The notes beneath the pieces are model-generated. The model saw only the letters and a program-made list of their open reading frames with translations. It did not search any database and was not told the DNA's origin. This document shows, in pieces, positions 38,330 to 47,003 of a stretch of 64,000 bases of DNA. This DNA comes from Alphaproteobacteria bacterium (lineage in GTDB: Bacteria > Pseudomonadota > Alphaproteobacteria > Rhodobacterales > Rhodobacteraceae): contig JAUIFH010000008.1 in NCBI GenBank assembly GCA_030429495.1, positions 124,001-188,000 of the forward strand. The letters run 5' to 3'. Made by a program: the position numbers and the translations under genes. Numbering within the stretch: the first letter of the stretch is position 1; each line of letters begins with the position of its first letter.

Positions 38330-38352
38330 CAGCCTCGGATCATCGGATACGC

Positions 38353-38376
38353 GCGGGCCGTTCGGCCCGCCGTTTC
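38353..38376 (+). terminator. Hairpin terminator after the VPLPA-CTERM gene
   Basis: GCGGGCCG (38353-38360) and CGGCCCGC (38363-38370) pair with a TT loop and are followed by CGTTTC. The T-run is short, so termination may be modest. Confidence 0.6.
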
Positions 38377-38390
38377 ATAGCCGGCTTCGC

Positions 38391-39518
38391 CTAGAGATCG
38401 GCGTGGAATTCCTCGACGAGATGGGCGGTCACGGCGCGCATGGCCGCCGCCTCATCGTCGCTCGCCTCAAGTGAATCGACCCTCACCGCCCGTTGGCGAT
38501 CCGCGCTCGTGCCGGTTTCCGTGATCTGCCGAAGCGCTTCAATCTCGGCGGCGCAGCCGAGCGCCTCGGCGTCCTCCGCGACAAGCGCGATCATCTCGTC
38601 CAGGAGCGTGGCGAAATCCACCACCTCCAGCCGTCCAAAGTCGATCAGCCCGCCGGAAACGCCGTATCGCTGTGCCCGCCAACGGTTTTCTCCGATCAGG
38701 AAGTTGTCATAGAGCCTCCAGCGCTGGTTCGCGCGCGCAAGACGCCAGAGCATTCGCGTCAGGCATTGCGTCATTGCGGCCAGAGAGAGTGTCATTTCCA
38801 ATCGCGGGGAGACGTCGCAGATTCGGCTCTCGATCGTGGGAAACCGCGCGGATGGCCGCAGATCCCACCAGATTTTCGTCGAATCCTCGATCAGCCCCAT
38901 CTTGACCAGCGCCGACACGGCCCGCTGAAACTCTGCCCAACTGGTGAATTTCGGCGGCAGCCCGGTGCGGGGTAGATTGTCGAAGACGGTCAGCCGGTAG
39001 CTGGCAAGGCCCGTATCCTCGCCCTGCCAGAAGGGTGAAGAGGTCGACATCGCCAGAAGATGCGGCAGGAAATACGAGAGCTGGTTGACAACGTCGATGC
39101 GCATGTCCTCGGCCGGGATGCCGACATGGACATGCATGCCGCAGATCAGCATCCGCCGCGCCACCCCGCCAAGATCGCGGCGCAAATCGTTGTAGCGGTC
39201 CCTGTCGGTATGGTGCTGGTCCTTCCAGTCCGCAAAAGGGTGGCAGGCGGCCGCGATCGGCACCAGACCGTAGTCGGCCGCATTGCGGGAAACGCAGGCA
39301 CGGAGTTTTCGCAACTCGTCCCGCGCCTGCGCAACGTCCTTGCAGACGCGGGTTCCGATCTCGATCTGGCATTGCAGGAATTCCGGGCTGACCTGATCGG
39401 CCATCTCGGCCTTGCAGGCGGCCATCAGCCCCTTTGGCGCGACAGCAAGTGCAAGCGTGTCGCGGTCGACGAGGAGGTATTCCTCCTCTACCCCGATAGT
39501 GAAATCCGGCTCCGACAT
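38391..39518 (-). CDS. YbdK-type carboxylate-amine ligase (glutamate-cysteine ligase-like)
   Basis: A 375-residue protein of the GCS2 family: [11 protein letters not shown] at the N-terminus, CGMHVHVGI near residue 125 and [16 protein letters not shown] near 165 with ATP/metal-binding acidic residues. YbdK-like enzymes have weak gamma-glutamate:cysteine ligase activity; the true substrate is unsettled. ATG 39518 is preceded by GGGGGGCG; an upstream ATG at 39533 lacks a ribosome-binding site. It is transcribed towards the VPLPA-CTERM gene. Confidence 0.9.
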   Translation of the reverse strand: MSEPDFTIGVEEEYLLVDRDTLALAVAPKGLMAACKAEMADQVSPEFLQCQIEIGTRVCKDVAQARDELRKLRACVSRNAADYGLVPIAAACHPFADWKDQHHTDRDRYNDLRRDLGGVARRMLICGMHVHVGIPAEDMRIDVVNQLSYFLPHLLAMSTSSPFWQGEDTGLASYRLTVFDNLPRTGLPPKFTSWAEFQRAVSALVKMGLIEDSTKIWWDLRPSARFPTIESRICDVSPRLEMTLSLAAMTQCLTRMLWRLARANQRWRLYDNFLIGENRWRAQRYGVSGGLIDFGRLEVVDFATLLDEMIALVAEDAEALGCAAEIEALRQITETGTSADRQRAVRVDSLEASDDEAAAMRAVTAHLVEEFHADL

Positions 39519-39696
39519 CGCCGCGCCCCCCATGGTTTTTGTCAGTTGAACAGAGGCGGATGATTTGGGCAAGTTTCAGGGTCTGCGCCATCCGGCGCCC
39601 GTTAACCCCGGAAATCGAAGGGCCGGAGGCAGAACTGCCCCCGGCCCGTTTTGTCGCGTCGTTGCCCATGGGGCGGATGACGCCCCGGCGTGACGA

Positions 39697-41196
39697 TCAG
39701 TCCATCGCCTTGAAGTGGAACTCGCCGCCTTCCTTCAGACCCGACGGCCAGCGCGAGGTCACCGTCTTGGTCCGGGTGTAGAACTTGAACGAATCCGGCC
39801 CGTGCTGGTTCAGGTCGCCGAACATGGATTTCTTCCAGCCGCCGAACGTGTGATAGGCCAGCGGAACCGGGATCGGCACGTTGATGCCCACCATGCCGAT
39901 ATTGATCCGGTGCGCGAAGTCGCGCGCGGTATCGCCGTCGCGGGTGAAGATCGCGGTGCCGTTGCCGTATTCGTGGTCCATCGCCATGCCGATTGCCTCT
40001 TCGTAGGTCTTGGCGCGGACGACCGACAGGACCGGCCCGAAGATCTCGGTCTTGTAGATGTCCATATCGGTCGTGACATGGTCAAAGAGGTGCGGGCCGA
40101 CGAAGAAGCCGTTCTCGTACCCCTGAAGCGAGAAGTTACGGTTGTCGATGACGAGCTTCGCGCCCTGCTCGACACCCGAATTGATCAGGCCGAGGATACG
40201 TTCTTTCGCCTCGCGGGTGACGACCGGGCCGAAATCCACGTCGTCGCCGTCTGTATAGGGCGCGACGCGCAGCTTTTCGACGCGTGGCACCAGCTTTTCG
40301 ATCAGGCGGTCGGCAGTCTCATTGCCTACGGGCACGGCGACCGAGACAGCCATGCAGCGTTCGCCCGCGGCACCGAAGCCCGCGCCGATCAGCGCATCGG
40401 CGGCTTGGTCCATGTCGGCATCCGGCATGATGATCATGTGGTTTTTGGCGCCGCCGAAGCACTGCGCGCGCTTCCCGTTCGCGGTGGCGCGGCTATAGAT
40501 GTAGTGCGCGATCGGGGTCGAACCGACGAACGACACACCCTGGATGGTTTCGCTGTCGAGCAGCGTGTCCACCGCTTCCTTGTCGCCGTTGACGACCTGG
40601 AAGACGCCCTTCGGCAGACCGGCCTCGACGAAAAGCTCGGCCAGCATCATCGGCACCGAGGGGTCGCGCTCGGACGGTTTCAGCACCACGGCGTTGCCGC
40701 AGGCCAGTGCCGGGCCGACGTGCCAGAGCGGCATCATGGCGGGGAAGTTGAACGGCATGATCGAGGCGACGACGCCGAGCGGTTGGCGCATCGAATACAT
40801 GTCGATGCCGGGGCCCGCATCATCGGTGAACTCACCCTTCAGCATCTGCGGCGCGCCAATGCAGTATTCGATCACTTCCAGACCGCGCTGAAGGTCGCCC
40901 TTCGCGTCGGGGATGGTCTTGCCGTGCTCGCGCGAAAGCGCCTCGGCCAGCTTGTCCATGTCGCGGTTCATCAGGCCGACCATGGCCATCATGACGCGGG
41001 CGCGCTTCTGCGGGTTGGTGGCGCCCCAAGCCGGCTGGGCAGCGGCGGCATTGGCGATCGCGGCTTCGGTTTCGGCCGCCGATGCCATCGGGCATTTCGC
41101 CTGCACTTCGCCGGTGGCGGGGTTGAAGACGTCAGCGAAACGGCCCGAAGTGCCCTTCACGTTTTCGCCGTTGATCCAGTGTGACAGTTCTTTCAT
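39697..41196 (-). CDS. mmsA: Methylmalonate-semialdehyde dehydrogenase (CoA-acylating)
   Basis: A 499-residue aldehyde dehydrogenase of the MmsA type. The catalytic Cys is in GERCMAVSVAV, the cofactor segment is VASIMPFNFPAMMPLW, and the N-terminus (HWINGENVKG) and C-terminus fit MmsA rather than other ALDHs. It turns methylmalonate semialdehyde into propionyl-CoA at the end of valine breakdown. ATG 41196 follows GGGAGG. It is divergent from a LysR gene with a 100-base shared region. Confidence 0.96.
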   Translation of the reverse strand: MKELSHWINGENVKGTSGRFADVFNPATGEVQAKCPMASAAETEAAIANAAAAQPAWGATNPQKRARVMMAMVGLMNRDMDKLAEALSREHGKTIPDAKGDLQRGLEVIEYCIGAPQMLKGEFTDDAGPGIDMYSMRQPLGVVASIMPFNFPAMMPLWHVGPALACGNAVVLKPSERDPSVPMMLAELFVEAGLPKGVFQVVNGDKEAVDTLLDSETIQGVSFVGSTPIAHYIYSRATANGKRAQCFGGAKNHMIIMPDADMDQAADALIGAGFGAAGERCMAVSVAVPVGNETADRLIEKLVPRVEKLRVAPYTDGDDVDFGPVVTREAKERILGLINSGVEQGAKLVIDNRNFSLQGYENGFFVGPHLFDHVTTDMDIYKTEIFGPVLSVVRAKTYEEAIGMAMDHEYGNGTAIFTRDGDTARDFAHRINIGMVGINVPIPVPLAYHTFGGWKKSMFGDLNQHGPDSFKFYTRTKTVTSRWPSGLKEGGEFHFKAMD

Positions 41197-41270
41197 GGAA
41201 GCCTCCCGTAAGGTCGCACGCAGAATAGCCTTGCAGAATTGCCGGGAAAAGGGGCAGTTTCCCAAATAGG

Positions 41271-41286
41271 TTTTGCAATTTTGCAA
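41271..41286. promoter_or_regulatory. Tandem TTTTGCAA repeats between mmsA and its LysR
   Basis: Two copies of TTTTGCAA lie back to back (41271-41278 and 41279-41286), just before the LysR ATG at 41297 and 75 bases before mmsA. A related TTGCAGAATTGC is at 41231-41242. They may be sites for the LysR protein or for a PccR-like regulator. Confidence 0.5.
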
Positions 41287-41296
41287 AGGTATCAGC

Positions 41297-42190
41297 ATGG
41301 CCGACTGGGATGATCTGCGTATTTTCCTTGCCGTTGCGCGGGCCGAAAGCCTGTCGGGCGCGGGCAAGCAACTCAAGCTCGATCCGGCGACGGTCGGCCG
41401 CCGGGTCGCGCGGCTGGAAGAGGCTATGTCGGTCCGGCTGTTCGTGAGATCGCCGCAGGGCTACGGGCTGACGGCAGAGGGGCAGCGGCTGCTGTCCCAC
41501 GCTGTCCGGGCTGAACAGGCAGTTGCCGGCGCAATGGACGAGGTCGGTGCCGAGGGATCGGGGCTGACCGGGCAGATACGGCTTGGCGCGCCGGACGGCA
41601 GTGCGAATTTCCTTCTGCCGCAGATCATCGCCCAGATCTGCGACGACCACCCGGGGCTTGAGGTTCAGCTCGTCGCGCTGCCGCGGGTGTTCAACCTTTC
41701 GAAGCGTGAGGCGGACATGGCCATCGCGGTCAGCCAGCCGGCCTCGGGAAGGCTCACGGTGCAGAAACTGACCGACTACAAGCTCCATCTGGCGGCCTCG
41801 CGGGCATATCTGGACCGTCATCCCCCAATCCGCAGCATTGCGGATCTTCGGCACCACAGGACGATCGGCTACATCCAGGACCTCGTCTTCGACAAGGAGC
41901 TCGACTACCAGAGCGAGGCGCAGATGGACGCGGTTACGCTGGCCTCGAACTCCGTCTCGGTCCAGTTCAACTGGGTCCGCAACGGCGCGGGCATCGCCGT
42001 CGTGCACGATTTTGCGCTGCCCGCCGCACCAGATCTCGTCCGGGTACTGACCGACCAGGTGTCGCTGACCCGCACCTTCTATCTGATCCGTCATCCCGAC
42101 GACCGCCGGGTCGACCGCCTCAACCGCTTTGCCGGCTTGCTGGCGCAGGGAGTGCGGCGCGAGGTGGCACGGCTCGAAGCCTTGGCTTGA
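41297..42190 (+). CDS. LysR family transcriptional regulator, probable mmsA regulator
   Basis: A 297-residue LysR protein: N-terminal HTH (about 1-60, WDDLRIFLAVARAESLSGAGKQL cut here to its start), linker helix, and a substrate-binding domain from about 90 (IRLGAPDGSANFLLPQII). Its gene is divergent from mmsA with 100 bases between, the standard LysR arrangement, so it probably regulates mmsA in response to a valine-pathway metabolite. AAAGGT lies eight bases before ATG 41297. In Pseudomonas the mms regulator is AraC-type, so this would be a different solution. Confidence 0.88.
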   Translation: MADWDDLRIFLAVARAESLSGAGKQLKLDPATVGRRVARLEEAMSVRLFVRSPQGYGLTAEGQRLLSHAVRAEQAVAGAMDEVGAEGSGLTGQIRLGAPDGSANFLLPQIIAQICDDHPGLEVQLVALPRVFNLSKREADMAIAVSQPASGRLTVQKLTDYKLHLAASRAYLDRHPPIRSIADLRHHRTIGYIQDLVFDKELDYQSEAQMDAVTLASNSVSVQFNWVRNGAGIAVVHDFALPAAPDLVRVLTDQVSLTRTFYLIRHPDDRRVDRLNRFAGLLAQGVRREVARLEALA

Positions 42191-42249
42191 CAGACAGGGA
42201 GAGAGGCGCGACGCTTCGGGAAAGTCTTTTTCTCGTCAGGAGGTTGCCC

Positions 42250-42684
42250 ATGCAGGTTCACCAGATTCTGCGCGCCAAACCGAAGCAGAGCATCATCACC
42301 GTGAAACCGGGGTCGAGCATTGCGGATGCAGCGCGGCTTTTGGCGGAACGGCGGATCGGTGCGGTTGTCGTCTCGGAAGACGGCACGACGCCGCTTGGCA
42401 TCCTCTCGGAGCGCGACATCGTGCGTGACCTTGGCCGGCGCGGTGCGATCTGCCTTTCGGATCAGGTCGATGCGCTGATGACGCGGAACCTGATCTCCTG
42501 CACGCCGACCGACAAGGCCGATACGGTGCTTGAGAAGATGACCGCAGGCCGCTTCCGCCACATGCCGGTGATGGATGGGGCCGAAATGATCGGGATCATC
42601 TCGATTGGCGATGTCGTGGCCGCGCGCATGTCCGAACTCTCGATGGAGAAGGATGCGCTCGAAGGCATGATCATGGGCAACTGA
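42250..42684 (+). CDS. CBS-domain protein
   Basis: A 144-residue protein made of two CBS domains (about 8-65 and 75-135) with the phrases TPLGILSERDIVRDL and MIGIISIGDVV. CBS pairs bind adenosine nucleotides and act as energy sensors; the partner is unknown. ATG 42250 follows AGGAGG by six bases. It lies between a LysR gene and coaD. Confidence 0.92.
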   Translation: MQVHQILRAKPKQSIITVKPGSSIADAARLLAERRIGAVVVSEDGTTPLGILSERDIVRDLGRRGAICLSDQVDALMTRNLISCTPTDKADTVLEKMTAGRFRHMPVMDGAEMIGIISIGDVVAARMSELSMEKDALEGMIMGN

Positions 42685-42771
42685 CGGCAGGCGACCCTTC
42701 GGGAAGGCTTGCATTTCAGCGCGCAATATTGTTGCGTCGCCGCGACGGACGTCCAAGAGGGGCATTGACGT

Positions 42772-43263
42772 ATGCGCATCGGCCTGTATCCCGGCACCTT
42801 CGACCCGATCACGCTGGGCCATACCGACATCATCCGGCGCGCGATGGCGCTGGTCGACCGGTTGGTCATCGGCGTCGCGATCAACCGGGACAAGGGGCCG
42901 CTCTTCACGCTTGAAGAGCGGGTCGCGATGGTAGAGGCCGAATGCCGCGCTATCACCGCCGAGACCGGCGGCGAGATCGTCGTCCATCCATTTGAAAACC
43001 TGCTGATCGACTGCGCCCGCGATGTGGGCGCGTCCGTCATCGTGCGCGGCCTGCGCGCGGTCGCGGATTTCGAGTATGAATTCCAGATGGTTGGAATGAA
43101 CCGCGCGCTCGACGCGACGGTGGAGACGGTGTTCCTCATGGCCGACGCGCGGCGGCAGGCGATTGCCTCCAAGCTGGTCAAGGAAATCGCCCGGCTGGGC
43201 GGCGACGTGTCCAAGTTCGTCACTCCGTCCGTGAAGCTGGCCCTAGACACGAAATTTTCCTGA
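42772..43263 (+). CDS. coaD: Phosphopantetheine adenylyltransferase
   Basis: A 163-residue CoaD of normal length. The nucleotidyltransferase motif is in YPGTFDPITLGHTDII (T/HxGH), with the conserved VRGLRAVADFEYEFQM and a C-terminal SSK-like SKLVKEIA helix. It makes dephospho-CoA from ATP and 4'-phosphopantetheine. GAGGGG lies before ATG 42772. Confidence 0.97.
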   Translation: MRIGLYPGTFDPITLGHTDIIRRAMALVDRLVIGVAINRDKGPLFTLEERVAMVEAECRAITAETGGEIVVHPFENLLIDCARDVGASVIVRGLRAVADFEYEFQMVGMNRALDATVETVFLMADARRQAIASKLVKEIARLGGDVSKFVTPSVKLALDTKFS

Positions 43264-43407
43264 TCCGGGTCACGACCGACCGCCACGGAACGCCCGCGCG
43301 ATTTTTCGTTGCATGTGCTACCATCGCGGGAATTGTTGACGCCATTCTACGTTGACCCCGGCGACGTCGTGACTTTTCCAATGCCGCCGGACAGGGGGGA
43401 CATTGAG

Positions 43408-45633
43408 ATGAAATCTTTCTTTTTCAGGCTCTTCATTCTTCTGTGGGCGGCCTATATCCGGGCCGACCGTTTCCTCGCGGCGGTTCTCGCCCCACTCTGG
43501 CGGCCGTTTCAGAACATCTGGCGCATCATTCGTCCGACGCGGTTCTCGGTCTTCACCCTGCTCGCCGGCGGCATCCTTCTGACGCTGACGGCGCAGGGGC
43601 GCGAGCTTGCCGTGCGGCTTGGCGATTCCGGCGGGCCGTTCAGCGGCGGGATGATCGTTTTCCTGGCAGCTGTTGGCTGGTTTGCCTTCCAGGCGTGGTA
43701 TTGGGCGCGGATTTCGTTCTACTTCGATGTCGGTCTCGACCACCGGTATAAGGACTGGCGGATCGCCTGGGCGCCAAGGTTCTACGCCGGGGCGGCCTTC
43801 GTCTTCGCGGCGGTATCGCTGTATCTTGCGGGGCTCGGCGGACACGCCATCACCGCTTTGGCCGTGGGCGCGGTCTTCGTCGTGATCCTTGTCATCCGGA
43901 TGCCTCTCGTCCGGGCACTGGGTGGAGGCCGGGCCGGGGCGGGGGCCACGCAACCGACCGGCTTCCATGACCTGCCGATCGCTTCCCGGATCACACTCGG
44001 CGTTTCGGTTGCCTCATCCCTCGTCACGCTTTTCGCCGTGAATTTCTGGCCGGTTCCGATCGGTCAGGCGCTCGGCGCGGCTGCGGTCGCGTTTCTTGCC
44101 TTCGGCCACATCGTCCCGGTCGGCAGTGCCGCCGTGATCCGTTCCCGAGAAACCGGATTCCCGGTCATCGTGACTACGCTGATCCTGGCCGTTCTTGTCA
44201 GCCCGATTGCCGACAACCACCTGGTTCGGCCGGTCTCTGAAGAAGGCGCGCCGGCCGCCGATCTGCGCCCGACCGTGCAGGAAGCGGCCGATGCCTGGCT
44301 TGACGCCACGACGGCGGACGGGGGCGGGCAGGCGCGGCCGGTGATCTTCCTTTCGACAGCCGGGGGCGGGCTGCGCGCGGCCTACTGGACGGCGACGGTT
44401 CTCGGTGCGTTGCAGGATCGCTGCCCCGGCGTCGAGACGCGCATCTTCTCGATCAGCGGCGTGTCGGGCGGCAGCGTTGGCGCCGCGATCTATTCGACCG
44501 GGCTGCACAATGCGACAGGGCCGGACCCTGTCGCGCCGACCGGTGCCTGTGCCGGTGAAGGTGCCGCGATGACCGATCTCACCCTTGACGTGCTGGACGA
44601 GGATTTCCTCGGCCCGACGGTCGCCGCGATGCTCTATCCCGATCTTGTCCAGCGTTTCGTGCCGTTGGGTTTCCGTGACCGTGGCGCGGCGCTTACCGCA
44701 TCCTGGAACGCGGCTTGGCACGATGCCTGTGCGGCTGCCGGTGATTGCGACCTGGCGAGGGGGGATCTCGATTCGGCCTTCCTTCGCGTCGCGGGCACGG
44801 CAGCGCGTGGTGCGCCATGGCGGCCGATCCTGCTTCTTAACGGCACCCATCAGGAAACCGGGAAGCGGCTGATCGCAAGCAATGTCGTGGTCGCGCCGGA
44901 CGTGTTTCTTGACGCGTACGACCTTCACGCGCTGGTCGGGCACGACGTCTCGATGGGCACGGCTGCGCTCAACAGTGCGCGTTTTACCTATGTCAGCCCC
45001 GCCGGACGGCTCGAACGGACGGCGGACGGGCGCGGCATGGGCCATGTGCTCGATGGCGGCTATTTCGAGAATTACGGCGCCGTGACCGGGGCGGAGATCG
45101 CTCGCGCCGCGATCGAGGCCTTCGAGGCCAGCGGCGTCGCCGTGCGGCCGATCCTGATCCAGATTTCGAGCGATCCGGAACTGGAGGGTGGCGATCTGCC
45201 CGGTCCGGCGACTGATTTCGGCTCTGACGGGACCGGGGTGGAACCCGCCAAATGGGTGAACGAGGTGCTTGGCCCGGTTCTCGGCATCCTCAATACTCGG
45301 ACCGCGCGCGGCGTGCTCGCCAACAAGACGATCGCCGATGTGGTTGCCGATTTCGACACGTCCGCCCACCGGTTCCCGACGGTGGTCAAGCCAGTCTTCG
45401 TCCATTTCCGGATGTGCGGGGACGGGGAGGGGGGACGTCTGCCGCCCCTTGGCTGGGCGATGTCGAAGATGTCGCGCGACCATATTCGGCACCTGATCGG
45501 GGCCGGCTGTGACGAGGCACGGAGCGACAATGCCGAAGCGCTGGCGAAGGTGATCTCGGCCTTGTCGGAACCGGTCCCCGTCAGCTGCGCCCCGGTCGAG
45601 GCGCTTGGGGTGACACATTGCCGGGCGAACTGA
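43408..45633 (+). CDS. Membrane protein with C-terminal patatin-like phospholipase domain
   Basis: A 741-residue protein. Residues 1-275 hold about seven hydrophobic segments; the rest is a patatin-like domain with the oxyanion loop STAGGGLRAAYW, the nucleophile S353 in SISGVSGGSVG (GxSxG) and the catalytic Asp D549 in LDGGYFENYG (DGG). Patatin proteins are lipid acyl hydrolases; here the enzyme would be held at the inner membrane. ATG 43408 puts the first helix at the N-terminus; the frame extends upstream to 43309. Neighbours give no pathway. Confidence 0.85.
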   Translation: MKSFFFRLFILLWAAYIRADRFLAAVLAPLWRPFQNIWRIIRPTRFSVFTLLAGGILLTLTAQGRELAVRLGDSGGPFSGGMIVFLAAVGWFAFQAWYWARISFYFDVGLDHRYKDWRIAWAPRFYAGAAFVFAAVSLYLAGLGGHAITALAVGAVFVVILVIRMPLVRALGGGRAGAGATQPTGFHDLPIASRITLGVSVASSLVTLFAVNFWPVPIGQALGAAAVAFLAFGHIVPVGSAAVIRSRETGFPVIVTTLILAVLVSPIADNHLVRPVSEEGAPAADLRPTVQEAADAWLDATTADGGGQARPVIFLSTAGGGLRAAYWTATVLGALQDRCPGVETRIFSISGVSGGSVGAAIYSTGLHNATGPDPVAPTGACAGEGAAMTDLTLDVLDEDFLGPTVAAMLYPDLVQRFVPLGFRDRGAALTASWNAAWHDACAAAGDCDLARGDLDSAFLRVAGTAARGAPWRPILLLNGTHQETGKRLIASNVVVAPDVFLDAYDLHALVGHDVSMGTAALNSARFTYVSPAGRLERTADGRGMGHVLDGGYFENYGAVTGAEIARAAIEAFEASGVAVRPILIQISSDPELEGGDLPGPATDFGSDGTGVEPAKWVNEVLGPVLGILNTRTARGVLANKTIADVVADFDTSAHRFPTVVKPVFVHFRMCGDGEGGRLPPLGWAMSKMSRDHIRHLIGAGCDEARSDNAEALAKVISALSEPVPVSCAPVEALGVTHCRAN

Positions 45634-45734
45634 GACGCCCCAGGTTCAATTCAGCCGACTAGCGGATGAATTCGAACGGAAAAGCTTTGGATCCTGATCC
45701 TCGGTAAACCCCGAACGCTGTCACGCCGGTGTCC

Positions 45735-46736
45735 TCAGATGAGTTTCCCCATTTCGACGGCGGTATCTGCCATTCTGTTTGAGAAGCCCCATTCGTTGTC
45801 GTACCAGGTGAGGATACGGACCATTTTCCGGTCCATGACCTTTGTCTGGTCGATGTGGAAGATCGAGGAGCGCGGGTCGTGGTTGAAGTCGGCGGAGACG
45901 TTGGGGGCTTCGGTGAAGCCGAGGATGCCGTTGAGCGGGCCCTGCGCGGCGGCGCGGATGGCGGCGTTGATCTCCTCGGGGGTTGTGTCGCGGGCGGCCT
46001 CGAAGACGAGGTCGACGACCGAGACGTTGGGGGTGGGCACGCGGATGGCGACGCCGTCGAGCTTGCCGTTGAGTTCGGGCAGGACCAGGCCGACGGCCTT
46101 GGCCGCGCCGGTCGAGGTCGGGATCATCGAGAGCGCGGCGGCGCGGGCGCGGTAGAGGTCCTTGTGCATCGTGTCGAGCGTCGGCTGGTCGCCGGTATAG
46201 GAATGGATCGTGGTCATGAAGCCCTTCACGATGCCGACCGCCTGGTTCAGCACGTGGGCGACGGGGCTGAGACAGTTGGTGGTGCAGGAGGCGTTCGAGA
46301 CGACGAGGTCGTCGCTTGTCAGGGTCTTGTGGTTGACGCCGTAGACGATGGTCTTGTCGGCGCCCTTGGAGGGGGCGGAGACGAGGACGCGGGAGGCGCC
46401 GTTTTCGAGATGGATGGCGGCCTTGTCGCGGTCGGTGAAGATGCCGGTGCATTCCATGACGACGTCGACATGGGCCCAGGGCAGTTCGGCGGGGTTGCGG
46501 ATGGCGGTGACCTCGATCGGCCCGCGGCCGACATCGATGGTGGTCTCGGAGGTGGTGACTTCTGCGGGGAAGCGTCCGTGGACGCTGTCGAAGCGCAGCA
46601 GATGGGCGTTGGTCTCGACCGGTCCGAGATCGTTGATGGCGACGACCTCGATATCCCTGCGCCCCGATTCAACGATCGCACGCAACACGTTGCGCCCGAT
46701 CCGACCAAAACCGTTGATGGCAACCTTGACCGGCAT
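45735..46736 (-). CDS. gap: Glyceraldehyde-3-phosphate dehydrogenase, type I (first copy)
   Basis: A 333-residue GAPDH. NAD binding shows as INGFGRIGRN and the catalytic Cys is in SNASCTTNCLSP. D36 in VAINDLGPVETN is the acidic residue that selects NAD over NADP, so this copy is probably the glycolytic form. ATG 46736 follows GGGAGG; an ATG six bases earlier is too close to it. A LacI-type palindrome lies 43-56 bases upstream. Confidence 0.96.
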   Translation of the reverse strand: MPVKVAINGFGRIGRNVLRAIVESGRRDIEVVAINDLGPVETNAHLLRFDSVHGRFPAEVTTSETTIDVGRGPIEVTAIRNPAELPWAHVDVVMECTGIFTDRDKAAIHLENGASRVLVSAPSKGADKTIVYGVNHKTLTSDDLVVSNASCTTNCLSPVAHVLNQAVGIVKGFMTTIHSYTGDQPTLDTMHKDLYRARAAALSMIPTSTGAAKAVGLVLPELNGKLDGVAIRVPTPNVSVVDLVFEAARDTTPEEINAAIRAAAQGPLNGILGFTEAPNVSADFNHDPRSSIFHIDQTKVMDRKMVRILTWYDNEWGFSNRMADTAVEMGKLI

Positions 46737-46778
46737 TCCCATTCCTCCCTGTGCGTGGATCGGGCGTCTCCGTCCGCC

Positions 46779-46792
46779 CGTTACCGCTAACA
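46779..46792. promoter_or_regulatory. LacI-type palindrome before the first gap gene
   Basis: CGTTACCGCTAACA matches the palindrome TGTTA-C-CG-C-TAACA with one changed base, the form used by LacI-family regulators such as CceR of Rhodobacter sphaeroides. It overlaps the expected promoter region of the gap gene that starts at 46736. Confidence 0.6.
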
Positions 46793-46831
46793 TCAAATTT
46801 CGTCGAAGCCGTCAACCGAAGACTAGCGGCC

Positions 46832-46975
46832 TCAGCGCCAGAAGGCGAGGTATTCGACGAGATCGAGGAGTTTGCGGGCGAGAAAGAGCGGCGCGCCGAG
46901 CTGGAACCAGAAATGGTCGGCCACGAAGAAGGCCAAGATCAGCGCCGCGAGGGTGAAGGCGATCCGGTTCGTCAT
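46832..46975 (-). CDS. 47-residue membrane protein between two gap genes
   Basis: A short frame of 47 residues: a hydrophobic helix (IAFTLAALILAFFVADHFW) followed by an amphipathic, positively charged end (LARKLLDLVEYLAFWR). I have a sense that a similar small protein accompanies gap genes in Rhodobacterales, but cannot confirm it. It lies 28 bases after the second gap stop in the same direction. No clear Shine-Dalgarno precedes ATG 46975 (the stretch is C-rich), which lowers confidence. Confidence 0.6.
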   Translation of the reverse strand: MTNRIAFTLAALILAFFVADHFWFQLGAPLFLARKLLDLVEYLAFWR

Positions 46976-47003
46976 GGGCGGGGGGAGGCCCCCCTGAAGC
47001 TCC

